Source of the DNA: Micavibrio sp. TMED2
GTDB taxonomy: Bacteria > Pseudomonadota > Alphaproteobacteria > TMED2
Reading direction: 5' to 3'
DNA: 42,561 bases
Assembly: GCA_002168225.1 (NCBI GenBank)
Contig: NHBH01000004.1
Location: forward strand, 16,789-59,349
Shown: positions 23,255 through 32,800 of the stretch, piece after piece
Numbering within the stretch: the stretch's first letter is position 1
How the letters are laid out: each line of letters opens with the position of its first letter
Translations under genes and position numbers: made by a program
Notes under the pieces: generated by a model
Told to the model about the DNA's origin: nothing
Seen by the model: only the letters and a program-made list of their open reading frames with translations
Database searches by the model: none

Positions 23255-24137
23255 GGGCGTTGGCCTCCCGCTCCCGATCTGTCGCCGGATGATCCCGGCT
23301 GGCGATGCGGCGACGATGGCCGCCGGTCGGGCATGGACGACCACCGAAGAACGGAGGCTCCGATGCCTGCGGCGGAAACCGTTCTGGCAGGTGGCGGCTG
23401 TTGACCGCAGGCGGCATGTTCCAAGCCGCACCCGGACGAGCGATCACGAGAGCCGACAGCGCATCGAGGCAGCGGGCCAAGGCACCATGGCAAAGCGGCA
23501 AAGCGTCAGCGCTCATGATCGACGCCTCAGCACTTTCTTGGTTGGCGGGTAGGCTCGGTCGATAGAGCCGGGCCGATGCCGTGCAGCATGACCCGTGACC
23601 GAGCCTCACGAAGGGCGTTGCCCCTCGCGGCTCCCCACCAGGATTGGCCATCCTGGACCGGCAGATGAAGCGTCAGCGGATGGTGCCAGAAGAGGCTGGG
23701 CAAGATCGGGCGGAAGTGTTAGAGATAGCTAGTGCGCACTTATGGGTTTGCAGGCAAACCCGCGCGCACCCGGCCCCGAAATCGGGTCCGGGCAGGCGGC
23801 CTCCGAGCCCCTGCACCCTGGTTCGGCAACCCCCTTCGGGGTTCCGAAACCTCCCCGCGTCGGCCAAGGGAGAACGTCCCCCTGCCGACACCAACCCCCG
23901 CTCAGGGTCCACCCTGAGAACCGGCCAGGGAGGGGCTTCCGCGCCACCCCCTGAACCCCCACGGCCAGCGCCATGCCGCGCTGGACCAGCACCAAAGGAG
24001 CCTTGCCCCTTTGGAAACCCGCGCCGGTTTTCGTACCGGCAGACGACCGGAGACAGGGTGCGCCAGACACGTCTCCGGACCTCTCTATCTGGCGCTGGCA
24101 TACGATGGTATGCTGTCAGGCGGAGGCAGGAACGGTC
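23255..24137. other. Long intergenic region upstream of the relaxase, containing oriT
   Basis: This 883-bp stretch has several open frames on both strands but none with convincing protein character. The one at 23142-23516 on the minus strand is the least unlikely. The recognisable content is the oriT-like hairpin/nick sequence at 23731-23761. The part from 23761 to 24120 is very GC-rich with runs of CCC and GGG, and may be a long relaxase leader. Confidence 0.5.
23731..23761 (-). other. Origin of transfer (oriT) of the RSF1010/MobQ type
   Basis: Read on the minus strand, a perfect 8-bp hairpin (GGGTTTGC / GCAAACCC, 2-nt loop, 23744-23761) is followed at once by ATAAGTGCGCACT (23743-23731). 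MobQ origins such as RSF1010 have an inverted repeat followed by TAAGTGCGCCCT with the nick after GTGCGC. The match is eleven of twelve bases and the hairpin is on the correct side. The MobQ-type relaxase gene starts about 380 bp away. Confidence 0.75.
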
Positions 24138-25433
24138 GTGGCGATCTACTCGCTCAACCACAAATCCGTTGGCCGGGCGACCCATGCGCCGGGCACGGCA
24201 TCGGCACATGTGCAGTACATCATGCGCCCGCGTGCCGCCTCCGAGATCATCGCGCACCAGATGCCCGATCGTATGGGACCTGCCATGTCCTGGATGGACG
24301 AGCAGGAGCAGGCTTCCCGAAAAAATGCGCGCGTCATCGACAAGGTCATGGTCGCACTGCCGCGCGAGCTCGATGCCGTTCAGCGTGCCGAGCTGATCCG
24401 GGAGTTCGGGCAAGCCGTCACCGGCAACCGGACGCCCTGGGTTGCCGCCATGCACGACATGGGCAAGGACGCTCAGAACCCGCACGCGCATTTCATCTTC
24501 AGGGATCGTGACATCGAGTCCGGCAAGCGGGTATTGCGGCTTTCCGACAGTGCCCGCGACCGCGAGAAGGCCGGCCTCGAACCGAACGGCACGGCATGGC
24601 TGCGGCAGGTGTGGGAGCTGAAAGCCAATCAGGCACTGGAGCGGGCAGGGCACGACACGCGCATCGATCGTCGCTCGCTGGAAGCCCAGGGCATCGACCG
24701 GGAGCCCGGCGTTCACATCGGCCCGAAAGCCAACGAGCTCGAGCGCGAGAACAAGGTACCGCCGAGCCAGGTGCGCCATGACGAGAACGGCCGTGAAATC
24801 CGTTGGCCCGAGATCGACGGCGGCAAGAGCCGGGTCCGGCACAATCAGGAAATCCGCACGCGCAACGACATCCGGCTGCGGGAAGACAACGCGAACGACA
24901 ATTTCAAGAAGGAGATCGGCCGTGCCTGGGACGTCATCAAGCGCCGTCAGGCGAAAGAGGCCCGTGAGGCCACCGATCGCCTGAAAGAAGCTGATCGCCG
25001 CGAGCGCGATGCCCTGTCCAAACGGCAGGCACAGCGTGCCGCCGAAGAACATGCCGCCGATGAGCGTCGCCGTCCCAAGGGTCTGCGCGGTATGTTCCTA
25101 CGGATCGTCGGCAAGAAGGCCAAGATTGAAGCCGAGCTTGCCCGCGCCAAACGCCGCCGGATGGATCGTGACCAGCACGAGTGGGAGAAGCTGGAGGAGC
25201 GGCAGTCAACGCAGCGCCAGCGTCAGGAGACCGATCTGAAGCGCCGGTTCGAACAGGAGAAGCTGCTGTTCCGCGTAGAGGCGAAGCGAATTCACGAGCA
25301 GATGCAGACCGAACCGACACAAGGGCGCTCGATTGATCGCCCCCATGACCGTGAGAAGCCGCCACCAGAACAGCGCGAGGATGACGATGAGCGCGCCCGT
25401 GGCGAGGGCCGCGGGCACAATCTTGGTCGCTGA
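24138..25433 (+). CDS. MobA/MobL family (MobQ) relaxase
   Basis: A 431-residue relaxase that would nick oriT and pilot the strand into the recipient. It has the N-terminal MobA/MobL domain: MAIYSLNHKSVGR, HVQYIMR with candidate catalytic Tyr27, and the metal-binding HxH motif in QNPHAHFIF (His116 and His118). ADxxL-type helices follow. The C-terminal half is a long charged coiled coil (AKEAREATDRLKEADRRERD) with no primase or helicase domain. I chose the GTG at 24138 because GGAGGCAGG lies seven bases upstream and family members begin here; the frame is open further upstream. It pairs with the coupling protein at 18575. Confidence 0.88.
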   Translation: MAIYSLNHKSVGRATHAPGTASAHVQYIMRPRAASEIIAHQMPDRMGPAMSWMDEQEQASRKNARVIDKVMVALPRELDAVQRAELIREFGQAVTGNRTPWVAAMHDMGKDAQNPHAHFIFRDRDIESGKRVLRLSDSARDREKAGLEPNGTAWLRQVWELKANQALERAGHDTRIDRRSLEAQGIDREPGVHIGPKANELERENKVPPSQVRHDENGREIRWPEIDGGKSRVRHNQEIRTRNDIRLREDNANDNFKKEIGRAWDVIKRRQAKEAREATDRLKEADRRERDALSKRQAQRAAEEHAADERRRPKGLRGMFLRIVGKKAKIEAELARAKRRRMDRDQHEWEKLEERQSTQRQRQETDLKRRFEQEKLLFRVEAKRIHEQMQTEPTQGRSIDRPHDREKPPPEQREDDDERARGEGRGHNLGR

Positions 25434-25446
25434 GGCGGGAACAACT

Positions 25447-25463
25447 TGATTGCACTGCAATCA
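25447..25463. promoter_or_regulatory. FitA-type operator 1 (TGATTGC-ACT-GCAATCA)
   Basis: A perfect 7-bp dyad with a 3-nt spacer lies 41 bp upstream of the first fitA-like gene. An almost identical dyad (25800-25814) lies 85 bp before the second unit's first gene. FitA/VapB antitoxins bind such inverted repeats to repress their operons. Confidence 0.65.
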
Positions 25464-25504
25464 TTGATCAGTAAGGCAGCACTTTTCTGACGTGGAGGCA
25501 CCGG

Positions 25505-25747
25505 GTGGCCAGCATCACGATCCGCAATATCGATGACAGCTTGAAGCACCGCCTGCGGGTGCGCGCGGCCGAGCACGGCCATTCCATGGAAGAGGAAGCG
25601 CGCGCGATCCTCCGCGCCGCTATCGAGGCGACCACACCGCCATCGAACTTGGCGGCGGCAATCCGAGCGCGGGTGGCTGGTATTGGCGGCGCTGGACTCG
25701 AGCTGCCGTCACGGGAGCCCATGCGCTCCCCGCCGAGCTTCGACTAG
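25505..25747 (+). CDS. FitA-like ribbon-helix-helix antitoxin, orphan copy
   Basis: An 80-residue antitoxin beginning MASITIRNIDDSLKHRLRVR, a typical FitA/VapB ribbon-helix-helix. The C-terminal toxin-binding tail ends MRSPPSFD. It starts with GTG, with GGAGG seven bases upstream. No PIN toxin follows: the next gene is an unrelated protein at 25913. A close paralogue at 26354 is followed by its toxin. It could neutralise the neighbouring toxin or toxins of other plasmids, or be a decaying duplicate. Confidence 0.85.
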   Translation: MASITIRNIDDSLKHRLRVRAAEHGHSMEEEARAILRAAIEATTPPSNLAAAIRARVAGIGGAGLELPSREPMRSPPSFD

Positions 25748-25799
25748 CCGTGACGAGCCCGATCAGGAGCAGCACCCGAGGCGGTGACGGTTTAGGCTG

Positions 25800-25814
25800 G
25801 ATTGCAACGCAATC
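25800..25814. promoter_or_regulatory. FitA-type operator 2 (GATTGC-AAC-GCAATC)
   Basis: A perfect 6-bp dyad with a 3-nt spacer, followed by ATTG exactly as in operator 1. It precedes the hypothetical-fitA-fitB gene group, so the duplicated antitoxin carried its control site with it. Confidence 0.65.
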
Positions 25815-25912
25815 ATTGCTTACGTTGGGTGCGAACAGTTGAGCGACGGCGTGTAGAAGGTCGTCACCGACAGCAACGAACCTCCTTTTCCGAGGGGCAA
25901 GGATGTCATCGC

Positions 25913-26347
25913 ATGGCGATAGATCAGCAAGAGTTCGCGCCGCCCGAAGATGTGCTCTTCTTGGCGTTTGTGATGCGGGCCGCTGAGGGTCGAACCCCCG
26001 TCTACGGGGTGGCTCTCGAAACCGACAAGGTGACCCTCAAACGCGCGTTCGACTCGCACCGCCCTGAACGGACCGAAGTCGGCCAAGAAGTTCTGAAACA
26101 GATGATGGAAGACTGGCGGGCTGGGAAGCATCACCAGCCATGGCTGTACGCAAAAGGCGACAGCTACATCGTGGCCGATGATTACTTCTGGCTGGCGATG
26201 ATCGAGCGAGGAAACCCCAGTGCCTTTCCCGCGCTCGTCTTCGGCGAGCCGCTCGAACAAGGTCTGGTCGAGAAGAAGGGACCGCTTGGCCCCGATTACG
26301 TCAAACAGGCCTTTGGCAATTTACTCGCACAAATCGAAATGGAGTGA
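25913..26347 (+). CDS. Hypothetical protein inserted between the FitA copies
   Basis: A 144-residue protein I do not recognise. It begins MAIDQQEFAPPEDVLFLAFV and contains WRAGKHHQPWLYAKGDSYIV and LDPDYVKQ-like residues near the end (GPDYVKQAFGNLLAQIEME). Its stop lies six bases before the GTG of fitA, with GGAG inside its last codons serving that start, so it is in one operon with fitA-fitB. The position suggests a role in, or hitchhiking with, the toxin-antitoxin unit. Confidence 0.6.
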   Translation: MAIDQQEFAPPEDVLFLAFVMRAAEGRTPVYGVALETDKVTLKRAFDSHRPERTEVGQEVLKQMMEDWRAGKHHQPWLYAKGDSYIVADDYFWLAMIERGNPSAFPALVFGEPLEQGLVEKKGPLGPDYVKQAFGNLLAQIEME

Positions 26348-26353
26348 TGAGCC

Positions 26354-26596
26354 GTGGCCAGCATTACCATCCGAAACCTCGATGACGGCATCAAGCGCCG
26401 GTTGCGCGTGCGCGCGGCTGAGCATGGCCGGTCCATGGAAGAGGAAGCACGGGAAATCCTGCGTCAGGTCGTCGGAGAGACGACCCCGCCCAACAACCTT
26501 GCCGCCGCCATCCGCTCACGTTTTGCCGCTCTTGGCGGCGCCGAGCTCGACATCCCGGCCCGCGACGCCATGCGCGCGCCGCCGAGTTTCGACTAA
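26354..26596 (+). CDS. FitA-like ribbon-helix-helix antitoxin
   Basis: An 80-residue antitoxin starting MASITIRNLDDGIKRRLRVR and ending MRAPPSFD, very close to the orphan copy at 25505 over its whole length. It starts with GTG. The FitB/VapC-type toxin starts six bases after its stop. FitA binds FitB through the C-terminal tail and DNA through the RHH, repressing the operon. Confidence 0.9.
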   Translation: MASITIRNLDDGIKRRLRVRAAEHGRSMEEEAREILRQVVGETTPPNNLAAAIRSRFAALGGAELDIPARDAMRAPPSFD

Positions 26597-26602
26597 CCAG
26601 CC

Positions 26603-27025
26603 ATGATCATCCTCGACACCAACATCATCTCAGAGCTGTTGCGCCCGGCACCCGAGCCAAAAGTCGAAGCATGGCTTGCAGCCCAGGACGGGGGTCAGGT
26701 CTATCTGACCGTACTCAGCGAAGCCGAGTTGCGCTATGGCGTGGCCATCCTTGCGGACGGTGAGCGGCGTGATGCCCTAACTAGCGCCGTGGACGCCATG
26801 CTGCGGGAGGATTTTCGGGACCGCATCCTGCCCTTCGACAGCGCCGCCGCCGAGGCCTTTGCCACCATCGCCGCCGACCGACGTGGTGCCGGACGGCCGA
26901 TCAGCCAGTCCGACTGTCAGATCGCCGCCATCGGGCGCGTTCACAACGCTGCCGTGGCGACGCACAATACCAAAGACTTTGCGGGATGTGGGGTCGAGAT
27001 CATAGACCCGTGGAGCGTGACTTGA
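26603..27025 (+). CDS. FitB/VapC-type PIN-domain toxin
   Basis: A 140-residue PIN-domain ribonuclease toxin. It starts MIILDTNIISELLRP with the first catalytic aspartate, has TVLSEAELRYGVAIL with the conserved glutamate, and ends with ISQSDCQIAAI and ATHNTKDF supplying the later acidic residues. The full set appears intact, so the pair is probably active as a plasmid addiction module. Its stop codon overlaps the TTG start of the SNF2 helicase (TTGA). Confidence 0.9.
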   Translation: MIILDTNIISELLRPAPEPKVEAWLAAQDGGQVYLTVLSEAELRYGVAILADGERRDALTSAVDAMLREDFRDRILPFDSAAAEAFATIAADRRGAGRPISQSDCQIAAIGRVHNAAVATHNTKDFAGCGVEIIDPWSVT

Positions 27026-29871
27026 TTACAGACTATCACGCCAAGCTATTTGCCTATGAACTACTGAAACGGCACTCGGCTGCAGATTCTGAGAAGCTAG
27101 CTAGTGCTCTGCTTGACGCTCAGGTGGACCTGAACCCCCATCAGGTGGAAGCTGCGCTGTTTGCCTTCAAGTCTCCACTGTCGAAAGGCGCGATCCTCGC
27201 GGACGAGGTCGGCCTTGGCAAAACCATCGAAGCCGGCTTGGTCCTGGCACAGAAATGGACAGAGGGCAGGCGCCGCATCCTCGTCATCACCCCGGCGAAC
27301 CTGCGCAAGCAGTGGTCGCAGGAGATCGAGGAAAAATTCTTCCTGCCGACCGTGATCCTTGAGGCCAAAAACTACAACAGGATGGCCAAGGATGGAGTGC
27401 GTAGACCCTTTGAGCAGAAGAAGCTGGTGATCTGCTCGTTCCAGTTCGCCGCCCGCCATGCAGACGAGCTGATGGTCATTCCATGGGACCTGGTGGTCAT
27501 CGACGAAGCCCATCGGCTCCGAAACGTCTACCGACCGGACAACCGTATCGGCCGCACTCTCAAGGGAGCGCTGGCTAATGTGCCGAAGGTTCTGCTTACA
27601 GCGACGCCGCTCCAGAATTCCCTGATGGAGCTGTATGGCCTCGTCAGCCTTATCGACGATTACGCCTTCGGCGACGCCAAGAGCTTTCGCGCCCAGTACG
27701 CCCGCATAAGCGGCGACGGTCAATTCGACGATCTTAAGGGGCGCTTGAAACCGGTTTGCCACCGGACCTTGCGTCGGCAGGTGTTGGAGTACATTCGCTA
27801 TACCAACCGAATTCCGATCACGCAGGAGTTCGTTCCGACCGAGGCCGAGCAGGCGCTCTACGACATGGTGTCGGACTATCTGCGCCGTCCATCGTTGCAA
27901 GCGCTGCCGTCAAGCCAGCGCACGCTGATGACGCTGATCATGCGGAAGCTGCTGGCATCATCGACCTTTGCTATCGCAGGTGCCCTCGACACGCTTGCCA
28001 GGAAGCTGGAGCGCCAGCTCAAGGATGACAAAGGGCTGCGGGAAAAGCTCGAAGAAGAAATCGCCGAGGACTACGAGGAGTTCGATGAGATTGCCGACGA
28101 ATGGTCGGATGGTGAGGAGGAAACGGAGCTTCTGACTCCGGAGGATATCGCATCGATCCAGCGGGAAATCGATGATCTTCGCGCCTTTCGCGACCTAGCC
28201 GTATCCATCTCGGAAAACGCCAAGGGCCAGGCGCTCTTGAGTGCCCTGCGCGCGGGCTTCGCCAAGACCGCGGCGCTTGGTGGCCCAGAGAAGGCGATCA
28301 TCTTCACGGAATCGCGCCGAACCCAAGAGTATCTAGTCCGACTGTTGTCCGAGCAAGGCTTCCAAGACAAGCTCGTCCTCTTCAACGGATCGAACTCTGA
28401 TCCGCAATCGAAAGCCATCTACGAGGCATGGCTGGAGAAGCACAAGGGAACCGACCGGGTCACCGGTTCCCGCACCGCCGACATTCGGGCGGCTCTCGTG
28501 GAATACTTCCGCGAGACCGCGTCGATCATGATCGCGACGGAGGCAGCCGCCGAAGGCATCAATCTGCAATTCTGCTCCATCGTCGTGAATTACGATTTGC
28601 CGTGGAACCCGCAGCGCATCGAACAGCGTATCGGCCGTTGCCACCGCTATGGTCAGAAGTTCGACGTCGTCGTGGTCAACTTCCTCAACAAGAACAACGC
28701 TGCCGACCAGCGGGTCTACGAGCTTCTGGCCGAGAAGTTTCAGCTATTTTCCGGCGTTTTCGGCGCGTCGGATGAAGTGCTCGGTGCGATTGAATCGGGC
28801 GTAGAGTTCGAGAAGCGCATTGTTTCAATCTACCAGAATTGTCGATCGACCGACGAAATCGAGTCGGAGTTCGAGCAGCTCAGGGCGGAGATGGAAGAAA
28901 ACATCACCGAAACGATGGAAGATACGCGGCGCAAGCTGTTGGAGAATTTCGACGCGGAGGTTCACGACCGTCTCAAGATCAACCTGGACAGGAGCAGGGA
29001 ATATATCGGCCGGTATGAGCGGATGCTCTGGGCAGTGACCCAGCATGAGTTACGCCAGCATGCCCGCTTCGATGACGAGTATCTCACCTTCACGCTGAAG
29101 CGCGCGCCGGAGGGTTTGGATGTCCCGATTGGCGGTTACGGTATCGCCAAGAACGGACTGAGTGAGCACAGATACCGCTTGGGGCACCCGCTCGCACAGC
29201 ACGTCATCGGCAAGGCGCGCGACCGTGGTCTGAACGGCGGGTCGATCCTGTTCGACTATTCCGGATGGCCGGCCAAGGCGGTCAGCATCGAACCTTTGGT
29301 CGGGCGGTCGGGCATCCTCGCCGCCCACTGCCTCAGCTTCTCTGGTTTTGACGAGCAGGACCACATTCTGTTCGCGGCCAAAACGGATGACGGGCAGGAT
29401 ATCGATCCCGACATAGTCCGCCGCCTTTTCGAGATGCCATGCCGGCAAGCCGATTGCGAGATCGGGAACGAGCGGGCGCGGCTGGATTCCGTCCTGGCGC
29501 AACGCGAACAGGACGTCATCGAAGCACTCAAGCGTCAGAACGCCCAATGGTTCGCGGACGAAAGCCAGAAGCTCGAAAAATGGGCCGAGGACAAAGTCTT
29601 TGCTGCCGAGAAAGAGCTGAAGGACGCCAAGGCCCGCATCCTGGAGCTCAAGCGCGAGGCGCGGTCCGCCGGATCACCGGAGCAGCAGCACCGCATCCAA
29701 ACGCAGATTCAGGACTTGGAGAAATCCAAGCGCCGGCTGCGCCAACGCATCTTCGAGGTGGAGGACGAGATCATCGACGAGCGTGATCAGATGATCTCGG
29801 ACCTGGAAGCCCGCCTCCAACAGGACATCAGTAAACAAGAGCTCTTCGTCGTCCGCTGGGCGGTCGTGTGA
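27022..29871 (+). CDS. SNF2-family helicase of a three-gene restriction-type operon
   Basis: A 949-residue superfamily 2 (SNF2/RapA-like) ATPase. Walker A is DEVGLGKT at residues 61-68, the DEAH box (VVIDEAHRL) is at 161-164, motif III-type LLTATPLQN follows, and the second RecA lobe has EAAAEGINLQFC and QRIGRCHRYGQ. A long C-terminal region ends in a coiled coil (ILELKREARSAG to the terminus). Such proteins translocate on DNA and accompany methyltransferases in several defence systems. I take TTG at 27022 (MITDYHAKLF) because GGAG lies six bases upstream and it overlaps the fitB stop; GTG at 27010 is the alternative. The methyltransferase gene follows after 28 bp. Confidence 0.85.
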   Translation: MITDYHAKLFAYELLKRHSAADSEKLASALLDAQVDLNPHQVEAALFAFKSPLSKGAILADEVGLGKTIEAGLVLAQKWTEGRRRILVITPANLRKQWSQEIEEKFFLPTVILEAKNYNRMAKDGVRRPFEQKKLVICSFQFAARHADELMVIPWDLVVIDEAHRLRNVYRPDNRIGRTLKGALANVPKVLLTATPLQNSLMELYGLVSLIDDYAFGDAKSFRAQYARISGDGQFDDLKGRLKPVCHRTLRRQVLEYIRYTNRIPITQEFVPTEAEQALYDMVSDYLRRPSLQALPSSQRTLMTLIMRKLLASSTFAIAGALDTLARKLERQLKDDKGLREKLEEEIAEDYEEFDEIADEWSDGEEETELLTPEDIASIQREIDDLRAFRDLAVSISENAKGQALLSALRAGFAKTAALGGPEKAIIFTESRRTQEYLVRLLSEQGFQDKLVLFNGSNSDPQSKAIYEAWLEKHKGTDRVTGSRTADIRAALVEYFRETASIMIATEAAAEGINLQFCSIVVNYDLPWNPQRIEQRIGRCHRYGQKFDVVVVNFLNKNNAADQRVYELLAEKFQLFSGVFGASDEVLGAIESGVEFEKRIVSIYQNCRSTDEIESEFEQLRAEMEENITETMEDTRRKLLENFDAEVHDRLKINLDRSREYIGRYERMLWAVTQHELRQHARFDDEYLTFTLKRAPEGLDVPIGGYGIAKNGLSEHRYRLGHPLAQHVIGKARDRGLNGGSILFDYSGWPAKAVSIEPLVGRSGILAAHCLSFSGFDEQDHILFAAKTDDGQDIDPDIVRRLFEMPCRQADCEIGNERARLDSVLAQREQDVIEALKRQNAQWFADESQKLEKWAEDKVFAAEKELKDAKARILELKREARSAGSPEQQHRIQTQIQDLEKSKRRLRQRIFEVEDEIIDERDQMISDLEARLQQDISKQELFVVRWAVV

Positions 29872-29899
29872 GCCAACAGAACGCAGGAAAGACCCGCCC

Positions 29900-32800
29900 A
29901 TGCCGAACGTCGAGAAACAACGAGAACGCCTGATCAGCCTGCTGAAGGAGCTGTTCCAGCTCGACCAGCCCGACTTGGACTTTGGCTTCTATCGCATCAT
30001 GCATGCGAAGGCCGGCCAGGTGACGAAGTTTCTCGAGGAAGACCTGCTGGGCATCATCCGCGACGCCTTCGGGGAAGCGGACGGCGCCCGGGTCGAGCAG
30101 GCGAAGGCCGCCTATGAGGCTGCGCGCAAGCAGGCCGAGGAATTCGGCGCACCCGATCCGGATGCTGCTCCGAAAGTGAAGGAAGCCAAGGCGGCCTGGG
30201 ACGCGGCGAAGGACAGCGGCAGCAACGAAGGCGACGTCTACGATCACCTCTACCGCTTCTTTGAGCGCTACTACGACAACGGCGACTTCATGAGCCGCCG
30301 CTATTTCGCGCGCGAGACCGACGGCAAGGCCGCCCCCTACGCCGTCCCCTATGACGGGCGTGAGGTCTATCTGCACTGGGCCAACCGCGACCAGTACTAC
30401 ATCAAGACATCCGAGTATCTGACCAACTTCACCTTCGATCCGACGCAGGCGAAGGAGTTCAGGGACAAGCACGGCGCGCTGTTCGAGCAGAAGCCGCTTA
30501 AGGTCCATTGCCGGATCGTCTCGGCGTCCGAGGGCGAGCACAACAACGTCAAGGCGTCCGAGCAGACCGAACGCTACTTCATCATCCACGAGCCCGAGCC
30601 GGTGAAGATCGAGGTGGGCGACACTGGCGAGCCGGAACTGGTGATCCACTTCCAGTACCGCCCGGATCCCGAGAAGACCGGCCAGGAAGGCACCTGGCGC
30701 AAGAAGCGCCTCGGAGAGGCGGCGGACAAGGTGAAGTCACTGCTGCCCGCACTGGACGGCGCCGACGACTACGTGACCGCGCTGATGACTCCGGCGCCGA
30801 CAGAGGCCGAGAAGGACCGGACGCTGCTGGAGAAGTACCTCGCCCAGTACACGGGCCGGAACACGATGGACTACTTCATCCACAAGGATCTGGGCGGGTT
30901 CCTCCGGCGCGAGCTGGACTTCTACATCAAGAACGAGGTCATGCGGCTGGACGATATCGAGTCCGCCGATGCGCCGCGGGTGGAAGCTTACTTGGCCAAG
31001 GTCAAGGTGCTGCGCCGCATCGCCCAGCATCTGATCGACTTCCTCGCCCAGCTTGAGGACTTCCAGAAGCGGTTATGGCTGAAGAAGAAGTTCGTCGTCG
31101 ACACGCAGTACTGCATCACGCTCGATCGAGTTCCGGAGGAATTTTACTCGGAGATCGCGGCCAACGAAGCTCAAAGGGAAGACTGGGTCAAGCTATTCTC
31201 AGTAGATGTTCTCGATGGTTTTACGACCCCATTGACCGAGGAATTCTTGAGAGAAAATAAATATCTATCAATCGACACAGGTCTGTTTTCGAACGATTTT
31301 AAGCAACGCATATTATCGGAAATTGAATTCCTTGACAGTGAACTGAACGGAGTTCTCCTACATTCCGAGAATTCGCAGGCTGCAAATCTCATATCTCGGC
31401 GATTTCGGCGCGAGATCCAGACGACTTACTTTGATCCTCCATACAACACCGACGCCGCCCCTATCCTGTATAAGAACAATTATCGATCGTCATCGTGGAT
31501 GACAATGATGCGCGAGCGCTGCGAATTGGCCAAGGAACTACTCTCCGAATCCGGTATTCTCTGTGTCACGGTTGATGACTACCAGCAGAAAGAACTTGCG
31601 AACATAGTGAGCCAAATATTTGGAGATGAGAACGTTCTCGGGCAGTTGACGATCCGCATCAATCCGTCGGTGCGCGTGACACTTCGTGGTTTTGCTCAAT
31701 CTCATGAGTATGGAATTTTCGCGGGCAAGTCAAAGCTCTCGAAAATCGCTAAGATGCGACGAACTGAGGAACAGGCAGCCCGCTTCAATCAAGAAGATGA
31801 CGATGGCATTTTTGAGTGGCGAAACTTCCGTCGTGAGGGCTCGGCATCAGAAAGAGCAAGTAGGCCAAGGAGACACTTCCCTATCTACGTACAGGGCGAG
31901 GCGCTTCGTATACCTGAAATGACATGGGACGAAGATCGTAGACAGTACGTGAACATCGAACCACCGGCTTCGGGTGAGCAGGTGGTTTGGCCAATCGATT
32001 CCACCGGAGGTGAAAGAGTTTGGCGCTGGGGCCTCGAGCGAATTGCCTCCGAAAAGAAGGAGCTATTTCCAAAGCCCAATGGAAAAGGCGAGCTCAATAT
32101 ATACTACAAGTACCGCCCGAATGATGAAGGCATTCTTCCAAACACGATTTGGTCTGACAAAAAATACTCTGCGACTGAGTATGGAACTGCCGAACTGAAG
32201 AAGTTGTTCGGCGCTCGGAATTCTTTTGATTTCCCAAAGTCGATCCATGCGGTGGAAGACTGTATTGATGTCGCCGGGATGCGCATGAAGTCGGGAACCT
32301 GTTTTGATGGTTTCGGGGGCTCGGGGACAACCGCGCACGCAGTTATCAATCTTAATCGGCGGGACAATGGGAAAAGAAAATACATACTCTCGGAAATGGG
32401 CATGCATTTCGATGAGACGCTGCTGCCGAGGGTGCGTAAAGCAGTTTATTCGGATGAATGGAAAGACGGCAAACCAACCTCGCGGGCAGGCGTCAGCCAC
32501 ACGCTGAAATACATGCGCGTAGAGTCCTACGAAGATACGTTGAACAACCTTTCGCTGAGAGCCAAGGCCGGCGCCGAAAGTGGCGCCGCCGACTTTAAGC
32601 GCGACTACATGCTCCGCTACTGGCTTGATTTCGAAACCAAGGGCAGCCCGTCGCTTCTGAACATCGAATGGTTCGACGATCCGACGGCTTACAAGCTGAA
32701 GATCAAGAAGCCCGGCACGGACGAGTATTTCGAGAAGGCCGTGGACCTGGTCGAGACGTTCAACTGGCTGATCGGCCTGTATGTCGAGCATCTGGACCGC

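Noticed and set aside
23142..23516. A possible minus-strand gene starting MSADALPLCHGALARCLDAL
   Set aside because: The first 50 codons look plausible and a weak GAGG precedes them, but the rest overlaps the better-supported small membrane protein and is low-complexity; not strong enough to call.
23673..25052. A 459-codon minus-strand open frame opposite the relaxase and oriT
   Set aside because: The plus strand encodes a clear MobA/MobL relaxase with HxH motif and ribosome site; the minus frame shows no protein character.
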